A stretch of DNA of 64,000 bases from Clostridium zeae (GTDB taxonomy: Bacteria; Bacillota; Clostridia; Clostridiales; Clostridiaceae): NCBI RefSeq assembly GCF_017312485.1, contig NZ_BMBA01000006.1, forward strand, positions 62,001 through 126,000, in the 5' to 3' direction. Shown piece after piece: positions 57,754 to 64,000 of the stretch. The stretch's first letter is position 1, and every line of letters begins with the position of its first letter. Position numbers and translations under genes: made by a program. Under the pieces are notes generated by a model, which did no database searches, was not told where the DNA came from, and saw nothing but the letters and a program-made list of their open reading frames with translations.

Positions 57754-58634
57754 AGCTTCTTAGCTCCTCTGTTGACATCTTCGTTAACATCTCTATGTTC
57801 AATGGTAGCCTTAAACCCATCATTATTTAAAGTTTCATAGATTGCATTAGCTATTGCTACTGATCTATGTCTTCCTCCAGTACAACCAATAGATACAATA
57901 AGTTGTCTTTTTCCTTCTTTTGCATAGTTTGGAATTAGAAACTTAAGCATATCCTCAATCTTTGACATAAATTCTTTAGTCTCAACCTTCTCTAATACAT
58001 ACTTCTTCACTGGCTCATCATTCCCTGAGAAAGGTTTAAGCTCTGGTATATAAAACGGGTTAGGTAAAAATCTTACATCAAATACTAAATCTGAATCCAT
58101 AGGTATACCATATTTAAATCCAAAAGATACTACGGTAATTGACAATGGCCTTTCAGTTGTAGTACCACTACCATATAAAAGATTTAGCTTCTCTCTTAAA
58201 TCTCTTATTGCATACTTAGAAGTGTCTATTATGTTGTCTGCTCTATCCTTTATTTCTCTAAGCTTCTTTCTTTCTTCTTCAATTCCATTTATAACTCTTC
58301 CATCAGGAGCAAGTGGATGACTTCTTCTAGACTCCTTAAACCTTTTTACAAGAATATCATCTGAAGCTTCTAAAAATAATATCTCATATTTAAGTTCATT
58401 TTCCTTTAGTGAATGAAGGGTTTCAAATAAGTCATCAAAGAATATTCCACCTCTTATATCCATTACAAGAGCTATCTTATCAATTTTCCCATCACTTTGC
58501 TGACACGCCTCTGCAAACTTACATATAAGCTTTGGAGGTAAATTATCTACGCAAAAGTATCCCAAATCTTCTAAACTTCTTGTTGCTTCTGTCTTACCTG
58601 CTCCAGAAAGACCCGTTACTATTACAAATCTCAT
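57750..58634 (-). CDS. rapZ: RapZ nucleotide-binding protein
   Basis: 294 residues with AAGGAGG upstream. P-loop GLSGAGKT (about 7-14), VDNLPP, DIRGG, and the C-terminal [16 protein letters not shown] segment that binds small ligands. In enterobacteria RapZ is an RNA adaptor for glmS control; in Firmicutes the partner RNA is unknown. It is first in the cluster with yvcK and whiA. Confidence 0.96.
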   Translation of the reverse strand: MRFVIVTGLSGAGKTEATRSLEDLGYFCVDNLPPKLICKFAEACQQSDGKIDKIALVMDIRGGIFFDDLFETLHSLKENELKYEILFLEASDDILVKRFKESRRSHPLAPDGRVINGIEEERKKLREIKDRADNIIDTSKYAIRDLREKLNLLYGSGTTTERPLSITVVSFGFKYGIPMDSDLVFDVRFLPNPFYIPELKPFSGNDEPVKKYVLEKVETKEFMSKIEDMLKFLIPNYAKEGKRQLIVSIGCTGGRHRSVAIANAIYETLNNDGFKATIEHRDVNEDVNRGAKKL

Positions 58635-58706
58635 AAATATCCTCCTTGCTAATTTCTTCGGTCCCTATCTATGAACCTGTTTTAATTTTAAAATTATCTA
58701 AGGATT

Positions 58707-58736
58707 AAAGTGGCACATCTTTTGATGTACCACTTT
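58707..58736 (-). terminator. Hairpin downstream of aspS
   Basis: AAAGTGGTACATC pairs with GATGTGCCACTTT around a 4-nt loop. The T tract is weak. The same arm sequence occurs in the small element at 36868-36962. The rest of the 314-bp gap 58635-58948 holds the rapZ promoter region and nothing else visible. Confidence 0.5.
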
Positions 58737-58948
58737 ATAAGCAAACTTATATCTTCTTAGTCTCTTTTGAAAACATTGAAGTGCTTGAAAATCACTTAGT
58801 TACTTAACCGGCACATTATGCTTAACTGTTAATTTATAGATTGATTATTTTATTTCTTACCATTATATTAAATTATATCACATATTAGCACTTTTATAGA
58901 TATACAATTTTCAAGTTAGTCATTGTGTTTAAAATTACTACCATTTAT

Positions 58949-60232
58949 TTATGGTTTTAACCTTGTTCTATCTCTTGGAAATAAAGTAGCCTCTCTTATA
59001 TTATTAATTCCTAAAAGTTGAGCTGTTAGTCTTTCTAATCCTATTGCGAGTCCTCCGTGTGGAGGCATACCATATTTAAATGCATCAAGATAAAAATTAA
59101 AATCGTCTGGATTTAAACCTTTATATTTCATATTTTCTATAAGCTTTGAATATTGGTGAATTCTTTGACCGCCAGTAGTTATTTCTACCCCTCTAAATAA
59201 TAAGTCAAAGCTTCGAGTTCCAAATTCTCCTTTTGTCATTGTATACATAGGCCTTTTACTTCTAGGATAATCTGTAATAAATATAAACTCTGAATTAAAT
59301 TCTTTCTTTGCATACTCACATATCTGTTTTTCTGCTGAAGGGTCTAAATCTGTAGTAAGGTCACTACGTGAATATTTTATTTTTAATATTTCTATAGCTT
59401 CTGATAAAGTTATTTGAGGTATATCTTCTTGTATCTTTGGGACTTGAATTCCAAGCATATTAAACTTATCACTAAAATTACTTTCTATCTTTGAAAGAAT
59501 ATATTGGAGCATTTTTGTTTCCAGCTTAATTAATTCTTGTTCATCCTCGATAAAGCCTAGTTCTAAGTCCATACTAACATATTCATTGATATGTCTTGAT
59601 GTATTATGCTCTTCTGCCCTGTAAACATGACCAATCTCAAAAACTCTCTCATATCCTGATGCAACCATCATCTGTTTATAAAACTGAGGACTCTGAGCTA
59701 AATAAGCTTGCTTCTCAAAATAATTAACCTTAAATAGTGCAGTTCCTCCTTCAGCTCCCTCAGCAACAAGCTTAGGTGTATATATTTGAGTAAATCCTTC
59801 GTTGATTAAAAACTCAGCAAACCCTTGCGAAAGCATCGCTTGAACTTTAAATATATAGTTATTATTCTCGTTTCTTAGACTTAGTACTCTATTATTTAGT
59901 TGAGTTTCTAGATTGCTCTCAATTTTATTGCTATTAATAGTTATTGGTAATTCTTCGTCTACTAAATTAACTACATTAATTTTTTCTACTTGAAGTTCAA
60001 TATTCCTGATGGAATTTTTTCCTTCTACTACAGTTCCCCATATTTCTAGTATTGATTCTAACTTTACTCCTTGCATTTCAAACTTATCATTTTCTAACAC
60101 ACACTGAATCATACCACTTCGATCTCTAAGCACTAAAAAACTCACTTTACTTAAGCTTCTTATCTTATGCAACCACCCTTGAATTTTAACTCTTTCCCCA
60201 CTTTTAAGTTCATTGATTAATGTTCTTTCCAT
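58949..60232 (-). CDS. aspS: Archaeal-type aspartyl-tRNA synthetase, probably non-discriminating
   Basis: 427 residues from ATG 60232, 7 nt after GAGGAGG; a longer frame contains that site. An N-terminal OB-fold binds the anticodon (VKIQGWLHKIRSLSKVSFLVLRD split over strands). Class II motifs follow: GHVYRAEEHNTSRH (motif 2) and GGLAIGLERL (motif 3). It lacks the large GAD insertion of bacterial AspRS (about 590 residues), so it is the archaeal/eukaryal type. In clostridia this form often charges both tRNA-Asp and tRNA-Asn, with GatCAB then making Asn-tRNA. The T-box leader fits that role. Confidence 0.85.
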   Translation of the reverse strand: MERTLINELKSGERVKIQGWLHKIRSLSKVSFLVLRDRSGMIQCVLENDKFEMQGVKLESILEIWGTVVEGKNSIRNIELQVEKINVVNLVDEELPITINSNKIESNLETQLNNRVLSLRNENNNYIFKVQAMLSQGFAEFLINEGFTQIYTPKLVAEGAEGGTALFKVNYFEKQAYLAQSPQFYKQMMVASGYERVFEIGHVYRAEEHNTSRHINEYVSMDLELGFIEDEQELIKLETKMLQYILSKIESNFSDKFNMLGIQVPKIQEDIPQITLSEAIEILKIKYSRSDLTTDLDPSAEKQICEYAKKEFNSEFIFITDYPRSKRPMYTMTKGEFGTRSFDLLFRGVEITTGGQRIHQYSKLIENMKYKGLNPDDFNFYLDAFKYGMPPHGGLAIGLERLTAQLLGINNIREATLFPRDRTRLKP

Positions 60233-60328
60233 TAATATTTCCTCCTCTTTATTTAAATTCTTAGCCAATAAAAAATTAGCTAAAGTGATCTTATTTAGAA
60301 AATCTTATAATTTCCTATACAGCAAAAA

Positions 60329-60475
60329 GTCCCTTGAATAAATTCAAGGGACGTTAAATACGTGGTGCCACCCTATTTAGCTTTATACTAAATTAATCAA
60401 TAATTAAAGTTACCCTGAGCACTTAATTTACTAGTTAGCAAGCATAAAAATTATATACTTTCTAGAAAATAAAAA
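60329..60475 (-). promoter_or_regulatory. Second T-box antiterminator and terminator before aspS
   Basis: A second T-box sequence, AGGGTGGCACCACG (60374-60361), is followed by a terminator stem GTCCCTTGAAT with ATTCAAGGGAC (60352-60329) and CTTTTTGC. Only about 100 nt separate it from the first terminator, apparently too few for a full specifier stem. It may be a duplicated antiterminator module that adds a second decision point. Confidence 0.75.
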
Positions 60476-60476
60476 A

Positions 60477-60700
60477 ACTCACTCCAAAAGGAGCGAGTCT
60501 TATACTCACGGTACCATCCTAATTAACTTAACAAAAGCTATCTCTACAATATAACGGTCTTTACCCGGCTCAACCTACTAAATAAATTTTTCAGTTTCGC
60601 ACCTCAGAGATGTCCTTCAAAATGCAACTCAACATGGGCTTACACCATCCCCAATTCGCTTAAGTTATTATTACACTTTTACTTTTCTCTTCATTGATTT
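60477..60700 (-). promoter_or_regulatory. T-box leader of aspS
   Basis: The minus strand has a T-box stem I (AGCGAATTGGGGATGGTGTA to CATCTCTGAGGTGCG), the AAACTGAA specifier region, the T-box AGGATGGTACCGTG (60520-60507) and a terminator GACTCGCTCC/GGAGTGAGT with TTTTTTT. AAC (60596-60594) lies just before TGAA, where the specifier codon is expected; it would read asparagine. Confidence 0.88.
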
Positions 60701-60711
60701 TATTTTTATTG

Positions 60712-60740
60712 ATTATACATCACTTGTTATAAGTTGTAAA
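60712..60740 (-). promoter_or_regulatory. Sigma-A promoter of aspS
   Basis: TTTACA (60740-60735), 17 bp, TATAAT (60717-60712) on the minus strand, just upstream of the T-box leader. I see nothing further in the gap up to 60905 apart from AT-rich sequence after gerB. Confidence 0.8.
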
Positions 60741-60905
60741 GATGTATTTTAATTACAAGTGAACTATATTTCAATTAATATTTAATATATATTATGTACA
60801 ATACCCTATTCAAATACTATTTTCTTAAACTTTTTATTAGAATTAAGAAAAATCTTTATAAGAATATATCAATTAGCATACAGCTTAACTTTAAATCCTA
60901 ATAAA

Positions 60906-62024
60906 TCATTCTAAAGTTTTTGAATATCTATTCTTATTTCCAGCAGCCGAAATAATAAACAAAATTCCTGGTACAATAAATTGTAATGGTATATGTACAT
61001 ATAAAGGCACTATATCTAATCCTATATGAAAATGTTGTATTGGATTTACCATTAAATAATATGATAATAATATCATTATTGTCCCAAGAATTACTATAGG
61101 AATATTTCTATACTTTAGGTCTACTTCAAAAACAGTAATGGTCATTTCTACAGAGCAATAAAAAAATATAAGAATTTTATAAAATCCACCTAACATCAAA
61201 AGTAATATAGCAAGAACATCAAGTCTTTGTATGAATGTACCAATTTGTATACTTCCTACGGTTTTTAATATTGGAAATATTGATAATTCCACTATGGTAG
61301 CTGAAATTATCGCTATATTAATAACTGATGTCAAAGCTAATATTAAACCACTAATTACATTTGAAAAAAGTACTGTTTTTCTTATTTTATATACATCTTT
61401 ATCAACTACATTACTATATATATTCATAAAAGTTATGGTTTCTCCATAAGGGACTGCTATAGCTAAGGGAAATAACACCTTTATAATTGGCCCCCATCCG
61501 TATTCTAATACAGGTTCCAACCTCTCTAATTTAGGAAGTTTGTTTACAAATGCAAATCCAAAAAGTATCACTATAGTAAATATAACAACTTTGTATAACA
61601 ATACAGCTCCTCTTCCCATTGCTTCTATACCTAAATAACTGCAATATATAACGGGAACACTCATAATAAATATAACCATTATATTTGGTGTTTGTGGTAA
61701 TGCTGTTGATTTTATAATAATCCTAAAGTCGTTTATTACTCTGTTTGCAGTATATAAAAAATATGCTATGTATAGTAATGATATAAGCTTACCCAAACGT
61801 TTTCCCAAAAGTTCCTCTAATATCCTTGCTAAGTTATTTCCTTCAGTTTTCTTAAATATATTAAGATACATAAAGGTCAATATGGTTCCAAAGGCCATGC
61901 CCAACAATATAACAATCCATGCGTCTTGTTTTGCACTGGTAGCTAAAGGGATGGCTATTGCACTTCCAAGTTGGAACAAAATCATCATTCTAATAAATTG
62001 TCTTGAACTTATTTTATTATTCAT
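60906..62024 (-). CDS. Spore germination permease, GerB type
   Basis: 372 residues, ATG with AAGGAG. Ten hydrophobic segments; the start SSRQFIRMMILFQLGSAIAI and the VPYGETITFMNIY segment are typical of GerAB/GerKB permeases of the amino acid-polyamine-organocation group. It sits in the spore inner membrane and is the likely germinant-binding subunit of the receptor. It is the last gene of a gerA-gerC-gerB operon. Confidence 0.92.
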   Translation of the reverse strand: MNNKISSRQFIRMMILFQLGSAIAIPLATSAKQDAWIVILLGMAFGTILTFMYLNIFKKTEGNNLARILEELLGKRLGKLISLLYIAYFLYTANRVINDFRIIIKSTALPQTPNIMVIFIMSVPVIYCSYLGIEAMGRGAVLLYKVVIFTIVILFGFAFVNKLPKLERLEPVLEYGWGPIIKVLFPLAIAVPYGETITFMNIYSNVVDKDVYKIRKTVLFSNVISGLILALTSVINIAIISATIVELSIFPILKTVGSIQIGTFIQRLDVLAILLLMLGGFYKILIFFYCSVEMTITVFEVDLKYRNIPIVILGTIMILLSYYLMVNPIQHFHIGLDIVPLYVHIPLQFIVPGILFIISAAGNKNRYSKTLE

Positions 62025-62034
62025 AGCTCACTCC

Positions 62035-63231
62035 TTAATGTGAAGGTTTAAGTGATTTCGTAGTAGTTCCAGTTCCCATCACTTCTACATTAACATTGTA
62101 CTCAACAGGAAGCGTAGGAAATTGCTTACCCCAGTCCTTTGAAATATTTTTCCATAGATCAAATCTCTCATTCTTAATCACTTCTCCAAATCCAAATATA
62201 TCTGTTTGGAATTGAGTTTGTATTTCTGTTGTAGATTTACTAAATCTTAACTTTAGATATTCTTCAGTCTTTTTTTCTATTTGGGTTACAGTAGTTGGCT
62301 TATCGATAGGTATAATGCCCATTGCTTCAGTTATAGACGCTTTTATCTTTACATCTACCCGTATTTTTGGTTTTCCCATTACTTCTTCAACTGTTATTTT
62401 TCTACTCAATTTTTCAGCAGAAAGATTAACAAACTCATTAGGATCTTCCCACGGAACTATTATTAAAAATCCTTTTGAATCACCTAACAAAATATTTATT
62501 AACGTACTCTGAGGGTCGTTCAGCCACCCTATTAGCTTATCTCCTTTAAATGCGGCTATTGGACCAATTTGTATATTTGTAGGTACATCTACATTTTGTA
62601 TATTTTCTGTGTTCATTCCTACATCACTATTGCCATGTACAAATATGCTTGTAAGTATTGGTTCAGCACCTTCCTTTTGCAAGCTTTCGATAAATTCAAA
62701 TAATTTTATAGTAGCAGTTGCAGCCCATATTCTTTCAGAAACCTCTAAAGAAAAAAATATTTTATTTGCTGGTATCCTTTCCAATGGAGTTAATATATTA
62801 AGCGCCTCTGTTGCTTTTTCACCTTTTACTACGGTTATATAAAAATCACTTCTTATTTCTGTATTTCTTAACAAATAGTCAAGCGTCTTCCCAACACCTT
62901 CTCTAGCTAAATCTTCACCGAATACTAACAACCTTAAATGTCCTAGAAATGCGTTTCTAGGAATTTCCAAACTCAATCTTCTTACTGCCTCGTCTATAGT
63001 CTTACCTTCCATTCTGTAAGTTGTGACAGGAGTTCCTTCTGAACTTCTATTTAAAGCAATAGAACCTGGGTTTAATATTTGAAGTGTTACTAAATATTTT
63101 TCATCTTCTTTATCTATACCCATTGCTGTTACAATGGAAATTTGTGAAGGTTCTCTAGCCCCCCAACATCCTACAAGATTTATACTTATTAGAATCATGC
63201 ATATAACTTTATAAATTAATTTCATTGTCAT
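62035..63231 (-). CDS. Spore germination lipoprotein, GerC type
   Basis: 398 residues from the ATG at 63231, which overlaps the gerA stop (TGATG); a later ATG two codons on is also possible. Lipobox LVGC with Cys near 22 (the following WGAREPSQ is typical of GerAC). The body has GerAC domain segments such as VTAMGIDKEDEKYLVTLQ and RNAFLGHLRLLVFGEDLAREG. It is the lipoprotein subunit of the germinant receptor on the outer face of the inner spore membrane. Confidence 0.92.
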   Translation of the reverse strand: MTMKLIYKVICMILISINLVGCWGAREPSQISIVTAMGIDKEDEKYLVTLQILNPGSIALNRSSEGTPVTTYRMEGKTIDEAVRRLSLEIPRNAFLGHLRLLVFGEDLAREGVGKTLDYLLRNTEIRSDFYITVVKGEKATEALNILTPLERIPANKIFFSLEVSERIWAATATIKLFEFIESLQKEGAEPILTSIFVHGNSDVGMNTENIQNVDVPTNIQIGPIAAFKGDKLIGWLNDPQSTLINILLGDSKGFLIIVPWEDPNEFVNLSAEKLSRKITVEEVMGKPKIRVDVKIKASITEAMGIIPIDKPTTVTQIEKKTEEYLKLRFSKSTTEIQTQFQTDIFGFGEVIKNERFDLWKNISKDWGKQFPTLPVEYNVNVEVMGTGTTTKSLKPSH

Positions 63232-64000
63232 CACTTCTTAAATATATTTTTAATTATAATTCTTATAGCTTTCATTGTTTTAGAATCATTAGCTATATTT
63301 TTTGGAGCCATAGTTTTTGGAGCCATAGGTTCCATATAAGGAGTTCCGAAGCTTTGTATACTACATAGATGAAATACTATAACTATTATCCCACTAATTA
63401 TTCCAGGTAATCCCAAGACAGCTCCAAGCATTAGTATTATATATCTTAATAATCTTGATGCATTTGCCATAATATAGTTAGGACATACATATGTTGCTAT
63501 TGCGGTTAGTGCAACCAAGATTATTAATATTGGTGAAAAAATACCTGCTTCTATGGATGCCTGCCCCAGAATCAATGCCCCTACTATAGATATAGTTGGC
63601 CCAACTACTCTAGGCATTCTTACCGCAGCTTCTCTCAATATATCAAATATTATTTCTAAAATAAAAGTTTCAAAGGCTATTGGAAAAGGAACACTTTGTC
63701 TTTGCGCTGCAATGCTTATATACAATGCAGTAGGAATCATCTCTTGATGAAAAGTAAGTATGGCGCAGTATACTCCTGGAGTTAATAGAGCCATCGTATA
63801 ACTTATAAACCTAATAATAAGAATGAAACTCCCCATATAATTTCTTACATAAAGTTCTTCTGTAGTTTGAAAAAAATTAATAAATACCGCTGGAAGCACT
63901 GATACAAACGGAGTACCATCTACTAATATAGCTATCTTTCCCCTCATTAAAGCTGTAGCTACAAAATCAGGTCTTTCAGAACTATATAGAGTAGGAAATG
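63231..64000 (-). CDS. Spore germination protein, GerA type, 5' end outside the window
   Basis: About 256 C-terminal residues are visible; the frame stays open to the right edge and reads ERPDFVATALMRGKIAILVD across the region before the first internal Met at 63947, so the gene starts beyond the window. Four or five membrane segments and PSVSVLP-type, ETFILEIIFDILREAAVRMP and GALILGQASIEAG segments are typical of GerAA/GerKA proteins. It ends with a short basic tail (IIIKNIFKK). It forms the germinant receptor with the two following genes. Confidence 0.95.
   Translation of the reverse strand, partial: FPTLYSSERPDFVATALMRGKIAILVDGTPFVSVLPAVFINFFQTTEELYVRNYMGSFILIIRFISYTMALLTPGVYCAILTFHQEMIPTALYISIAAQRQSVPFPIAFETFILEIIFDILREAAVRMPRVVGPTISIVGALILGQASIEAGIFSPILIILVALTAIATYVCPNYIMANASRLLRYIILMLGAVLGLPGIISGIIVIVFHLCSIQSFGTPYMEPMAPKTMAPKNIANDSKTMKAIRIIIKNIFKK

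Overview
The window looks like an AT-rich, spore-forming Firmicute of the Clostridium sensu stricto type. The evidence is the low G+C sequence, strong GGAGG-type ribosome binding sites, a gerA/gerC/gerB germination operon, the rapZ-yvcK-whiA cluster, a neighbouring dnaE-pfkA-pyk set, a T-box-controlled archaeal-type aspartyl-tRNA synthetase, and an FMN-riboswitch-controlled riboflavin operon. I cannot name the species. Most genes are on the minus strand.

Positions 1-16400 form a glucan-degradation and cell-surface region. It holds a partial GH5 glucanase, a giant sortase-anchored protein built of cadherin-like repeats, a secreted GH87-type alpha-1,3-glucanase with several carbohydrate-binding modules, a cytoplasmic GH1 6-phospho-beta-glucosidase, and a secreted GH64 beta-1,3-glucanase. 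The mix of alpha-1,3- and beta-1,3-glucan activities suggests attack on fungal walls or microbial exopolysaccharides (inference). Positions 16400-24800 are signalling and defence: a small secreted protein with a response regulator and kinase; a second kinase/regulator pair with a BcrA-type ABC exporter; and an ABC-F protein. A recombination scar at 18919-19123 joins the 3' tails of a lost ABC-F-like gene and a lost GH64 paralogue. Positions 24900-29700 are accessory: a candidate orphan transcript, a phage replication-organiser-like protein, a MerR regulator with a short-chain dehydrogenase, a VanZ-like protein and a decayed gene.

Positions 29700-33200 hold the riboflavin operon (ribD, ribE, ribBA, ribH) behind an FMN riboswitch. 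Its RibD is only the deaminase half. Positions 33300-36800 carry a drug-exporter-like ABC pair and a transferred-looking cassette (PadR regulator, two DUF1048 proteins, a cysteine-rich KTR protein of the kind found in Tn916-like elements). Positions 37100-42700 hold oleate hydratase with a TetR regulator, then an AraC regulator divergent from an esterase and a ChaN/erythromycin-esterase-like protein. From 42800 to the right edge the content is core: rRNA methyltransferase, DUF1540, SHOCT protein, pyk, pfkA, dnaE, a GalT-like enzyme, DUF4349 lipoprotein, whiA-yvcK-rapZ, aspS and the ger operon.

The most interesting unexplained signals are non-coding. (1) A family of four dispersed elements of about 100 bp (26520, 32656, 35293, 47383), each upstream of a minus-strand gene and ending in or near a terminator; each reads through a K-A-D-x-Q peptide. 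(2) A leader with an H-type pseudoknot and terminator before the giant surface protein. (3) A promoter- and terminator-bounded transcript of about 480 nt without a gene (25406-24925). (4) A 202-bp near-complete palindromic element after dnaE with a half copy before the GalT-like gene. (5) A duplicated T-box antiterminator/terminator before aspS.
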